Program-made: the position numbers and the translations under genes
Shown here: one piece after another, positions 7,715-15,992 of the stretch
Position numbering within the stretch: position 1 is the stretch's first letter
Layout of the letters: each line of letters opens with the position of its first letter
NCBI GenBank assembly: GCA_934621605.1
Contig: CAKTUZ010000006.1
Location: forward strand, 44,380 to 108,379
Length of the DNA stretch: 64,000 bases
Direction: 5' to 3'
Source: an uncultured bacterium
Lineage (GTDB): Bacteria > Vulcanimicrobiota > Xenobia > Xenobiales > Xenobiaceae
The notes under the pieces: generated by a model
Seen by the model: the letters and a program-made list of their open reading frames with translations, nothing else
Database searches by the model: none
Told to the model about the DNA's origin: nothing

Positions 7715-8611
7715 GTGAAGCGGTTCCATCTTCCTCGGGGTAGATTTAGATTGCTAGAACGAGTATACGCTCTGTTGCGTGACGTCACTTATTGGGATTT
7801 TATCGACGTCATTTTAGTCTCAGTATTTTTTTACTATGTATTGTTACTCATAAAGGGCACGCGTGCTTTGCAAATTTTGCAGGGAATCGGCGCTCTTTTG
7901 CTGCTGCAGGGTTTGGCTTATTTTACCAGATTGCAGACTCTCAGCTATATTTTGAACGGTATCTTGGTCTCAACATTGGTGGCCTTGCCGGTTGTTTTCC
8001 AACCGGAATTGCGTCGCGCTTTAACCAGGTTGGGGCAGCGTGGCCTTATTTCTTCCAATGGCATAAGTGAAATCCGCCAGGAAGAGTTAAAGCGCATAAT
8101 CGATGAGATAGCCTTAGCTGCCTATAATCTGTCCACTACTCGCTTCGGAGCTCTTATCGTTTTGGAACAAGAGACAGGTTTGCAGGAAGTTGTAGAAACT
8201 GGTCAGATTGTGGACGGTTTTATTTCCGCTAAACTTTTGCAAACTATCTTCCGTCCCAAAACGCCTTTGCATGATGGAGCTGTTGTTATTCGTGACGGTC
8301 GTCTCCTGGCTGGAGCTTGCTATTTACCTTTGACCGATTCTGTAGTTGACTCTCGTTTCGGCACACGCCACCGAGCCGCTATCGGTATTACCGAGCAGAG
8401 TGACGCTGTGGTTGTAGTCGTTTCTGAAGAGACCGGGGAAATACGTATTGCTAAAGATGGTGCTTTTAGTCAGCCTATGATTGAAGAGGCTCAAGTGCGC
8501 AAGGCTTTGGCTCGAGAGCTTGTGAGCGAATTGAATAAGGAAAAGCATAAAAAATTTACCGCTTTCAACTTGTTCCGCACTATCGGCGACGCCATAGGAG
8601 GTAACGACTAA
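7715..8611 (+). CDS. cdaA: Diadenylate cyclase (c-di-AMP synthase)
   Basis: This 298-residue membrane-bound diadenylate cyclase makes c-di-AMP from two ATP. Three hydrophobic segments (roughly residues 22-85) anchor it. They are followed by the DAC domain with the two catalytic signatures LHDGAVVIRDGRL (DGA motif) and GTRHRAAIGI (RHR motif). The start is GTG at 7715. It abuts ybbR directly and precedes glmM, the conserved cdaA-ybbR-glmM arrangement in which YbbR and GlmM modulate cyclase activity. c-di-AMP typically controls potassium and osmotic balance and cell-wall homeostasis. Confidence 0.97.
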   Translation: MKRFHLPRGRFRLLERVYALLRDVTYWDFIDVILVSVFFYYVLLLIKGTRALQILQGIGALLLLQGLAYFTRLQTLSYILNGILVSTLVALPVVFQPELRRALTRLGQRGLISSNGISEIRQEELKRIIDEIALAAYNLSTTRFGALIVLEQETGLQEVVETGQIVDGFISAKLLQTIFRPKTPLHDGAVVIRDGRLLAGACYLPLTDSVVDSRFGTRHRAAIGITEQSDAVVVVVSEETGEIRIAKDGAFSQPMIEEAQVRKALARELVSELNKEKHKKFTAFNLFRTIGDAIGGND

Positions 8612-9595
8612 ATGTGGTCTCGTTTGCGCAATAATTTCGGACTAAAAATGTTGGCCTTTCTTTTGGCTGTTGTGACGGCTATGCTAGTCAAGACTTTAGC
8701 TAAGCCTATAAGCGAGCTGCCTGCCCAGCGTGTTTATACCAAACCTATTGATATTTTGGCACCTAGTGATAACGAATTAATAAGTTCGGTTAATCCTCGA
8801 GAAGTAACTGTAACTATTAGCGGCACCAAAAATGTTATTGATCGCATAGACCCCAAACTCATATCTGTAGTAGTGGACTTGAGTAAACGCAATAAGCCCG
8901 GTACCAGTTTGGAAGTGGTAGATGCCATGGCTCCCGGAGGAGCGGAAGTTTCTCAAGTTGAGCCCAGTCACGTTTGGGCTTCTGTGTCACAGCGCACTTT
9001 TGCCAGCGTGCCTGTAAAAATAAACTTAGTGGGCAAACCTAGTGATAGTTGTCGTTTGGAAAATCCTATGGTGGAGCCTTCAAAAGTGCGTATTGTCGGC
9101 AGTATGGAAGATGTAGATAAGGTCGCTTGTGTTTCGGTACCTATTTCTATCTCCGGCATAAATTCTAGTTTCAGTACTAAAGCTGTCACCTTAAATGCCA
9201 TTGATGTCAACGGTAATAAAGTAAATGATGTAGAAATTTATACCAATAGTGTTTTCGTAACTATTCCAGCCTATCCGGTGCGTAAAGTAAAAATAGATTT
9301 AAATAATATCGCCGTTAAAAGTCGCAGCGGAGAAGATTATCAAGTCTTTGTTTCTCCCGAAGAAGTTTATCTGGGTGGTGATGATATTGATAAAATCACT
9401 TTTGATTCGCTGGAAGTTGAACATTGCATATTAAAGTATGAAGGTAAGACGACCAGTCAAAAAGTTAAGCTTATATTACCTAGTAAGTATCGAGTTCAAG
9501 AACTACCACAAAACAGCGTTACCGTTACCGTCACGCCGAAGGTGAAGTCCGAGGCGCTAGAATCTTCTGGTGGTCAGGAGGAAACTCGCTTTTAA
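8612..9595 (+). CDS. ybbR: YbbR-domain regulator of CdaA
   Basis: This 327-residue protein has one N-terminal membrane anchor (about residues 9-28, MLAFLLAVVTAMLVKTL), followed by about three YbbR repeats exposed outside the membrane. The repeated pattern P.EV.V.G....ID.I is visible near residues 60-110, 145-180 and 250-285. YbbR (CdaR) proteins bind and regulate CdaA in the membrane. The ATG begins immediately after the cdaA stop, so the two are surely co-translated. The C-terminal tail is short and acidic. Confidence 0.93.
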   Translation: MWSRLRNNFGLKMLAFLLAVVTAMLVKTLAKPISELPAQRVYTKPIDILAPSDNELISSVNPREVTVTISGTKNVIDRIDPKLISVVVDLSKRNKPGTSLEVVDAMAPGGAEVSQVEPSHVWASVSQRTFASVPVKINLVGKPSDSCRLENPMVEPSKVRIVGSMEDVDKVACVSVPISISGINSSFSTKAVTLNAIDVNGNKVNDVEIYTNSVFVTIPAYPVRKVKIDLNNIAVKSRSGEDYQVFVSPEEVYLGGDDIDKITFDSLEVEHCILKYEGKTTSQKVKLILPSKYRVQELPQNSVTVTVTPKVKSEALESSGGQEETRF

Positions 9596-9824
9596 ACTGA
9601 CGATTTGTGTGGGATGCTTTTAGATTTGTTGCTGTCGCGGAGGCGGAGATGGGCTTGGGGCAGGGATAAGTCTTTGAAGTATGGAAGACGCTGGCTTCAA
9701 ATTTGAGGTGGCAGGAACAGTTTTTCGTTTAAGTTTTTGTCGGCTTGAATACGCAGACAAAAAGAGCGGGAAATAGATAGTCGTGCTCTTTCAAAGCAAA
9801 GAAATGTGAGAATATAATCTAGTT
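9596..9824 (+). promoter_or_regulatory. Intergenic region before glmM with inverted repeat and -10 element
   Basis: A TTTTTGTC/GACAAAAA inverted repeat lies at about 9735-9763. TATAAT at 9813-9818 is only six bases before the glmM ATG (9825), so a transcript from it would be nearly leaderless. No Shine-Dalgarno sequence is apparent there. No matching -35 is convincing, so the promoter call is weak. Confidence 0.35.
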
Positions 9825-11192
9825 ATGGCGCGTTTATTTGGCACTGATGGAATTCGTGGTCGGGCAAATGATAATCTTACTCCGGAATTAGCTTTTAGAG
9901 TAGGTAGAGCTCATGGTTGCTTAGTTAAAGAACAGTTTAAGGGTGATGATGCTGAGCAAACTTGTAAAAGACCTGTAATTGCAGTCGGCAGAGATACCCG
10001 CACCAGCGGGCAGCTTTTACAATATAGTTATGTTTGTGGCTTAATAAGCTCCGGAGTTAATGCTTTATGTTTGGAAGTTATTCCCACTCCCGGAGTCGCT
10101 TGGGCTATTCGCCGTTACGATACTCAAGGCGGTTGCGTTATTTCTGCCAGTCATAATCCGTTTTATGATAATGGTTTGAAGTTGATCGGAGCGGACGGCT
10201 ACAAGCTTAGCGATGAACAAGAAGATGAACTGGAAGAACTTATTGCCAAAGCTGAGGAATTGCCTCGCGCCATTGAAGGCAATATCGGCGCAATTATCGA
10301 CGGTCGGGAAGCACAGCGCGAATATGCTAATTATGTTGCCGGAATTGCTAAAATAAATTTAGAGGGGTTAAATATCGTTCTGGATTGTGCCAATGGCGCC
10401 TCTTCTGCTCTGGCTGAAGATATTTTCCGCAGTCTCGGAGCTGGGGTGACGTTGTTGCATAGTCATCCTAACGGTACCAACATTAATAACCAATGCGGTT
10501 CCACTCACCCTGAGTCTTTGCAAAGCGTAGTAGTTAGCTTAGGCGCCGATTTTGGTCTTTGCTTTGATGGTGACGCCGATCGCTGTTTGGCTTGTGACGA
10601 AAAAGGTCAAATGATCGACGGCGATCATATGTTATTGCTTTTTGGCAAATGGTTAGATAAAGACGGTAAACTCTCCGGTAAGCGTATTGTCACTACTGTG
10701 ATGGCTAATTTGGGCTTAGAAGAAGCTTGCCGGGCTAATGGGTTTAATATGGTTCGTACGGCTGTGGGCGATCGTTATGTTTTAGAAGAGATGCGCCGTT
10801 CTGGTTCTGTTTTAGGCGGTGAACAGTCTGGACATATTATCCTCTTGGATTATGCCACTACTGGTGACGGTTTAGTTACTGGCGTGATGCTCAGTCAAAT
10901 TATTAAAGATAGCGGTGAACCTCTCTCCGAACTTTCTAAAGCGGTGGAGAAAAAACCTCAGTATATGGTCAACGTTAAAGTAAAGGATAAACATACCTGG
11001 AATTCACATCAGCGTGTCAATGAGGCCGTGAAAGTTGTGGAAGAAAAACTTAAAGGAAAAGGTCGGTTGTTGGTTCGTCCTTCTGGAACTGAAAATCTGA
11101 TTAGAGTTATGGCTGAGGGCCCTTCCTTGCCTGAGTTGAAAGGATTAGTAGACAGCATCTGTCAAGTTGTGGCTGAGTGTTGCTCTTGTTAA
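9825..11192 (+). CDS. glmM: Phosphoglucosamine mutase
   Basis: This 455-residue enzyme of the alpha-D-phosphohexomutase family converts glucosamine-6-phosphate to glucosamine-1-phosphate for peptidoglycan precursor synthesis. The N-terminal LFGTDGIRG is diagnostic. The phosphoserine loop is ISASHNPFYDNG, the metal loop is DGDADRC, the sugar-specificity loop is GGEQSGHI, and the phosphate site near the C-terminus is RPSGTE. It completes the cdaA-ybbR-glmM trio; GlmM is known to inhibit CdaA in other bacteria. Unusually, an unrelated six-gene ATPase/helicase cassette follows only four bases after its stop, on the same strand and with no terminator between. Confidence 0.97.
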   Translation: MARLFGTDGIRGRANDNLTPELAFRVGRAHGCLVKEQFKGDDAEQTCKRPVIAVGRDTRTSGQLLQYSYVCGLISSGVNALCLEVIPTPGVAWAIRRYDTQGGCVISASHNPFYDNGLKLIGADGYKLSDEQEDELEELIAKAEELPRAIEGNIGAIIDGREAQREYANYVAGIAKINLEGLNIVLDCANGASSALAEDIFRSLGAGVTLLHSHPNGTNINNQCGSTHPESLQSVVVSLGADFGLCFDGDADRCLACDEKGQMIDGDHMLLLFGKWLDKDGKLSGKRIVTTVMANLGLEEACRANGFNMVRTAVGDRYVLEEMRRSGSVLGGEQSGHIILLDYATTGDGLVTGVMLSQIIKDSGEPLSELSKAVEKKPQYMVNVKVKDKHTWNSHQRVNEAVKVVEEKLKGKGRLLVRPSGTENLIRVMAEGPSLPELKGLVDSICQVVAECCSC

Positions 11193-11196
11193 AGTT

Positions 11197-12021
11197 ATGG
11201 CTGAAAAACGCACAGATACTTTCAATGAATTGCTTGACGAAACCATAGAACGGTTGGAAGCTCAACTTAAGTTTATGCGTCGGCAAAAATCTGCTTTGTC
11301 GGTCGCTGATGGTAGTGCTAAAGTTTCGGTTTGCTTAGCGCATTGGGAAGCTTGTCCTTCGGCTGCTGGGCTTTTGCCTAACTTGCGTACGCAATTGGAT
11401 CGGAAATTGGCTGAATCGATGACTGCTTTTTGGCAGGAATTGTCAGACGAAGTTTCTGCTCGAGGCCTGGCATGTGCTTCTTTGACGGAGTTAATTTGTT
11501 CTATGGCTGAGCAAGAATATGATTATGCTAATCCAATTTCAATTAAGATCGGCGTTTTTACTTTAGTGATCGATTTTGTTGCCGACAGCGTTGGTTTTTA
11601 CATTGGCGGAGTGGTGGCAGCTAAGCCTTGTACGTTGTCTCCATCTTCTGTGGTCGAAAATTTGTGCAAATTGGAGTTGGAACTTAAGGAGAAGCGAACT
11701 GTTCCTCGTTTGGCTCTAATGCGTTTAGTTACGGCGGCCTCGGTTTTGTCGGCTGAACGGATGGACTTTACTTTAGAAGAGTTGTGGCCGATTGTGCACA
11801 GCATAGGTTTGGTAGCTGGAAACTTCGGCCGTCACCCAAGCAAAGCCAATTTGAACAGCTACACTAAAGCTCAGTTTATGTACGATACGGTTCAAGCCTT
11901 TGGAGACATATTGCATAAGAACATTGAAAGCAATGCCGTTGTTTTGGAAGGAAGCTTAGATAATTTCAGCCTCGAGAGTAAAGTCAAAATTCTGCGCAAT
12001 GGAGCGTCAAATGACAAATAA
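11197..12021 (+). CDS. Cassette gene 1: protein of unknown family, paralogue of gene 2
   Basis: This 274-residue soluble protein belongs to no family I can name. The first 35 residues look like an amphipathic or coiled helix (LLDETIERLEAQLKFMRRQK). A short beta region around PISIKIGVFTLVIDF is followed by a helical C-terminal half containing LWPIVHSIG and YTKAQFMYDTVQ. The same order recurs in the next gene (PLEFKVGPFAL; IWAVLAVLR; YSRVQFCWDIVR), so the two are paralogues. The position resembles that of the TerB-like subunit SngA of Shango systems, but I cannot identify a TerB domain. ATG 11197 is preferred; an in-frame TTG at 11167 lies inside glmM. Confidence 0.75.
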   Translation: MAEKRTDTFNELLDETIERLEAQLKFMRRQKSALSVADGSAKVSVCLAHWEACPSAAGLLPNLRTQLDRKLAESMTAFWQELSDEVSARGLACASLTELICSMAEQEYDYANPISIKIGVFTLVIDFVADSVGFYIGGVVAAKPCTLSPSSVVENLCKLELELKEKRTVPRLALMRLVTAASVLSAERMDFTLEELWPIVHSIGLVAGNFGRHPSKANLNSYTKAQFMYDTVQAFGDILHKNIESNAVVLEGSLDNFSLESKVKILRNGASNDK

Positions 12022-12946
12022 CGACCTTATTGCAAATTTTTCCGGTTCTTGGGAAGAAGCGGAGCTGATTATAAACAAGGTACATACGGGATCGGCTGCG
12101 GATATTGAGGCTGGTAAGTCATTGCTGGAAGCTTTGGGGCGCTGTAAGCGCAGTTGCAATTTGGCTAATTTAGCTCGTTTGGCTCAGGCTTCTCGCCACT
12201 GGGAAGAACGTCGAGTGCTAGAAACTTGGTCTCTTTATAGTAAAAAAATAGAGCAAGTCAGGGTTTGGGCTCTAAAAGAAGCCGAAGTCGCTTTTCGTAA
12301 GAATTTTAAGTCTAAAGCTGCTCAGAGCCGTTGGGAAGTTCGTTGTGTAGGCTCGGAACCGTTGGAATTTAAGGTCGGCCCCTTTGCCTTGCGTCCTCAA
12401 TTTGCCAGTGGTACCTTTAGTTTGGCCTATGCGCGAGTTCTGATCGCTGACAATTTGCCTTTGGATGCCGATTTGATCTTTAACACTTTGGAAGAGCAAA
12501 CGATTGCTTTGAATGAAGGTGGCTATAAGGCGCCTTTGCCTGAAGGCATGTCTGCGGAAAGTACCGAGGGACAAGAGCGTTTTTGTCAGGAAATGTTCGC
12601 TGATATTTGGATGGCTTATAAAATTATGCTGCGTTGTCGTCGTAAGGGGGTTGGCGATCGGGTTCCTTTACGCGATATTTGGGCTGTTTTGGCCGTGTTG
12701 CGCCAAAACAGCGAATTTATCGAAAATGGTTTGCCTTCTGCTTTCAGAGAATATTCGCGGGTTCAGTTTTGCTGGGATATTGTGCGGTTGCGTCGCTGCG
12801 GAGGCTTACAACGTCGCGGTTTGCGTTTAAATTTAAGTACGGCCACTATAGGTACGACCAAAAATAAAGAGCAAGTTTTTTGGCTTGATGACGGCGTTGG
12901 CAGCGGTCAGTACTATTTATCGCTCTGGTTCCAAAATAAGGAGTAA
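11999..12946 (+). CDS. Cassette gene 2: protein of unknown family, paralogue of gene 1
   Basis: This protein has 315 residues from the ATG at 11999 (a second ATG at 12011 gives 311). It overlaps cassette gene 1 by 23 bases, implying translational coupling. The N-terminal half is helical and basic (SRHWEERRVLETWSLYSKKI). The central and C-terminal parts parallel gene 1: beta region PLEFKVGPFALRP, helices with RVPLRDIWAVLAVLR, then YSRVQFCWDIVRLRR. It ends with a short extension lacking in gene 1. No nuclease, methylase or other catalytic motif is visible. A structural or target-recognition subunit of the downstream ATPase/helicase machine is a reasonable guess only. Confidence 0.75.
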   Translation: MERQMTNNDLIANFSGSWEEAELIINKVHTGSAADIEAGKSLLEALGRCKRSCNLANLARLAQASRHWEERRVLETWSLYSKKIEQVRVWALKEAEVAFRKNFKSKAAQSRWEVRCVGSEPLEFKVGPFALRPQFASGTFSLAYARVLIADNLPLDADLIFNTLEEQTIALNEGGYKAPLPEGMSAESTEGQERFCQEMFADIWMAYKIMLRCRRKGVGDRVPLRDIWAVLAVLRQNSEFIENGLPSAFREYSRVQFCWDIVRLRRCGGLQRRGLRLNLSTATIGTTKNKEQVFWLDDGVGSGQYYLSLWFQNKE

Positions 12947-12951
12947 TTGCT

Positions 12952-14229
12952 TTGCCTAACAGTTTTATGACTGAACCGGAAGCTCAGCCTTCTGAGTTTC
13001 TGGCTTCCGAAATAATTGAACGTATGGGATCTTTGGGGCTTCCCCCTGAGCATGGTATCGAGTTTGTTACTGTTGGGCTCGATGAGCCGCTAAAAATATT
13101 GGATGAGCATTACTTAAAAGCTATGGAAAGAGGCGGTCGTGGTTCCGCTTTTAAGCTTATTAAGGGCTCTTTCGGCGCCGGTAAAACCCATTTCCTTACT
13201 TGCTTGCGCAATTTGGCTTGGAAGCGTGGCTTTTTGGCCTCACTGGTGGAACTGTCCTTAAAAGGTTGTAATCTAGGGGATGCTTCGGCTGTTTATCGAG
13301 CTTTGGCTAACGGGTTGGCTCAGGCCCCTGAAGATAGTGAAAGTTTTGAAAACATTTCCGGATTGGGCAATATCATTCGTTGCTGGGCTGCAAATTTCGA
13401 TGATGCGGAAGAACGCAAAAAATGGTTAGCTAAGGCAAGAATAAGCAATTTCGCCAATAATAATTACAAACTGGTCTTCTTGCGTTTTGTCAAGAGTTTA
13501 TGGGAGGATGAAGAAGAATTGGCTGACGCCTGTGAAATGTGGTTGTTGGGCAGTTCGGCCAAAAAGCTTAAGTTGGGCCTTATTACCATCCCCGAAAATA
13601 TTTGTGAACAAAATGCTTCTTCCATGCTGGCTTGTTTAATTAAGGCGGTAACTTTATTGGGCTTTTCCGGGATCGCTGCTCTTTTCGATGAAGTGGATCG
13701 CTTGGCTTCGGGCACTAAAAGAGAGAAGAAAAACGTTGTCGATAATATGCGTCAGATTGTCGATATGTGCGGCAGCAGGCGTTTGCCTGGATTTTTTTGG
13801 GCTTTTGCTGTTCCCCCCGAATTTATCAGCGACGTTATTGCCGAATATCCGGCTTTGCAACAGCGTTTAAATAGTCCTTTGCCTTTCTCTCCGGCTAGTC
13901 CTCAAGTACCCACTATTGATGTTGCCGCTTCCGAGTTGAAACCGTACGATTTTTTCAAAGCTTTAGGTCAAAAAATCCTCCATGTGGCGGCTATTGCTTG
14001 GAATTGGTCTTATACAGCGGCTATACAAGAGAAAAATTTGGATGATTTGGTAACTGAATATCTGTCGATGAATTTTGATGCCGGTCAGCGCCGCAATTTT
14101 GTGAAGCAATGGATAGCCTTCTTACAATTAGAGTACAATTGCGGTGAAGGTACTACCGATATTGAAACTTTGTGCAGACAGCAAGACAGCGCCGAGATAA
14201 TGGAGAGCGAAGATTTTGCAGACTTCTAA
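12952..14229 (+). CDS. Cassette gene 3: BrxD/SngB-like P-loop ATPase
   Basis: This 425-residue AAA+-type ATPase resembles the BREX-associated ATP-binding proteins (BrxD, DUF2791) and the Shango ATPase. An N-terminal helical lead-in contains GIEFVTVGLDEPL. Walker A is GSFGAGKT (72-79) and Walker B is IAALFDEVD (241-249). A sensor-like strand FFWAFAVPPEF (281-291) is followed by YPALQQRL with a candidate arginine. The start is TTG at 12952, with AAGGAG 8 bases upstream and the gene-2 stop just before; the ATG at 12967 is an alternative. The protein is closely similar to cassette gene 5 through the same motifs. Expected role: ATP-driven partner or DNA loader for the helicase. Confidence 0.85.
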   Translation: MPNSFMTEPEAQPSEFLASEIIERMGSLGLPPEHGIEFVTVGLDEPLKILDEHYLKAMERGGRGSAFKLIKGSFGAGKTHFLTCLRNLAWKRGFLASLVELSLKGCNLGDASAVYRALANGLAQAPEDSESFENISGLGNIIRCWAANFDDAEERKKWLAKARISNFANNNYKLVFLRFVKSLWEDEEELADACEMWLLGSSAKKLKLGLITIPENICEQNASSMLACLIKAVTLLGFSGIAALFDEVDRLASGTKREKKNVVDNMRQIVDMCGSRRLPGFFWAFAVPPEFISDVIAEYPALQQRLNSPLPFSPASPQVPTIDVAASELKPYDFFKALGQKILHVAAIAWNWSYTAAIQEKNLDDLVTEYLSMNFDAGQRRNFVKQWIAFLQLEYNCGEGTTDIETLCRQQDSAEIMESEDFADF

Positions 14230-15949
14230 GAGCGGGCCCGAAAATAGCGGCGCCAGAGTGTTGGTTGTCGGCGATAACGTTGCCCATGAGTGTTATGGCA
14301 CCGGTCGAGTAGTGCGCCTTTTGGAGAACGGCAGTTATTTTATCAATTTCTTTATTACTAATGCCAATCAGTGTTGCCGTTTTGACGAATTGAGGTATCT
14401 ATCGCCCAACGGTTCGGTTATGTCTGTGGCTCCGCCTCGTTTGCGTTTTTCCCGTTATGGACGTCAGTTATGGGAAGGTAGAGGACCACGTGGGGTTGAG
14501 GCTTTACCGGAAGGTGAAGAAGGTCAGTTTGTGGCTTTGCGCATTCTGGAGGCTATGCGTACTGGTGTAGTAGGTGAGAGGGTAGAACTTTATACCATAG
14601 GGCGCAGTCTGGAAATGGAGATGGTAAGTTACGACTTAGCCAATCTCGATGAGGGGGCTGTGCGTGTATTTTTGGGCGATTATGGTGCCGGAAAAACGCA
14701 TATGCTCGAATGTATTGAGGCCAAAGCTTTAAGCAAAAAATGTTTGACCGCTCGCATAGCTCTCAATAGTAAAGATGTTAGTCCGGGCAATCCGCAGCGA
14801 GTTTATCGGGCGCTTATTCTCAATTTAAATTATCCCGATCACGACGGTAAATACGGTTTATTGCCGCTTTTTCGCGAGGCTCGTCGTCTCAACCTTATTG
14901 AAGGTTGGTTGCGCAGTGAGAATTTTCATACTTATCTTAGTCCGGCTCTTTATTATTTTAATCGCTATTCCGAAAATTTAGAGGCTTGGGCAGGCGAGAG
15001 CGGCAAGCAAAATGAACTTAACAATCAGGAAGCTGTAGTTCGCCATATGATCGATTGGTTGGAAGGTCAAGAAGCTCGTGAACTTACCGATAAATTTAAT
15101 TTGTCGCTACAAAAGGCCTTTCCCGGCACTCCTTCAATTTATAAATTCCCTGCCTTAAAAGATTATCGTACTTTTGGTCATATTTATGCCAATATTTTGA
15201 GCGGTATTTCTTATTTAGCTCGCCAAGTAGGCTATAGCGGTTTGGTTTTGCTTCTTGATGAAGCTGAAATGTATAACATCCTTTCCAGTCGGGATCGCAC
15301 TTATGCTGATCAGTTATTCGGCTATTATTCGGCTTTAGCTTTAGGAACTCAGAAAGTTCTCAGCGTACAAAAATTCCCACGTGGCGGTCATCCTAATCAC
15401 AGAACAATTCCGGTTACTTACAATCCTGGCAGTGGAGAGTATAAAAGCGGTGTCTATTGTGTTTTTGCCATGACTATGGATAATGGCGGTGGTTTAGTTA
15501 CACTCAAAGACCAGCTCAATGAAGATGCTTTTATAGAACTTAATCCTCTAAGTAACAGCGATTATCAGCGCCTTTGTTCTGTAATTATCGATATGTATCG
15601 TCGGGCTTATCCCAGCTTTATTTGTGACGACAAGGCGGCCAACTACATGGGACAGGTCGTTTATACTGCCATGGAGCGCGGAGCTATCAGCGGTTCCCGT
15701 CAATTGCTGCGCTGTATTTTGGAACTTTTGGACTATTCGCGTCTGTGCCGTGAAGATATAGGGGCTTATGTTCATGAAATGATGGAACATATTAAACTTG
15801 GCGCAGCGGTCAACAATTTATCTGTTCATTCTGAATCTGAGGTTGTAGCTGACATCGGAGCCGACTATGAAGCCGGTAACGACTCTTCTGTAGAAATTGC
15901 CAATTATTCCTCAGAAGAAGAAATAGCTGATGATAATTACGATTTCTAA
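14216..15949 (+). CDS. Cassette gene 4: BrxD-like P-loop ATPase with N-terminal beta domain
   Basis: This 577-residue ATPase is the longest of the three. Residues about 13-60 form a small beta domain (VLVVGDNVAHECYGTGRVVR) resembling CarD/Tudor-like modules that bind nucleic acid or RNA polymerase. The BrxD-like ATPase domain follows, with Walker A GDYGAGKT (154-161) and Walker B GLVLLLDEAEMYN. The Walker B sequence has DEAE where its paralogues have DEVD. A long insertion between the Walker motifs and an acidic C-terminal tail (SSEEEIADDNYDF) are further differences. The TTG start at 14216 overlaps gene 3 by 14 bases and has a GGAGAG upstream. It may act as a distinct subunit in a hetero-oligomeric ATPase. 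Confidence 0.85.
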   Translation: MQTSKSGPENSGARVLVVGDNVAHECYGTGRVVRLLENGSYFINFFITNANQCCRFDELRYLSPNGSVMSVAPPRLRFSRYGRQLWEGRGPRGVEALPEGEEGQFVALRILEAMRTGVVGERVELYTIGRSLEMEMVSYDLANLDEGAVRVFLGDYGAGKTHMLECIEAKALSKKCLTARIALNSKDVSPGNPQRVYRALILNLNYPDHDGKYGLLPLFREARRLNLIEGWLRSENFHTYLSPALYYFNRYSENLEAWAGESGKQNELNNQEAVVRHMIDWLEGQEARELTDKFNLSLQKAFPGTPSIYKFPALKDYRTFGHIYANILSGISYLARQVGYSGLVLLLDEAEMYNILSSRDRTYADQLFGYYSALALGTQKVLSVQKFPRGGHPNHRTIPVTYNPGSGEYKSGVYCVFAMTMDNGGGLVTLKDQLNEDAFIELNPLSNSDYQRLCSVIIDMYRRAYPSFICDDKAANYMGQVVYTAMERGAISGSRQLLRCILELLDYSRLCREDIGAYVHEMMEHIKLGAAVNNLSVHSESEVVADIGADYEAGNDSSVEIANYSSEEEIADDNYDF

Positions 15950-15992
15950 AATTACTTGAATCGGAATATGTGTGAAAAGAGGAGTTTAAACT

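Noticed and set aside
9596..9824. A glmS-type ribozyme or a known riboswitch in front of glmM.
   Set aside because: The conserved core of the glmS ribozyme is absent; only a simple inverted repeat is present.
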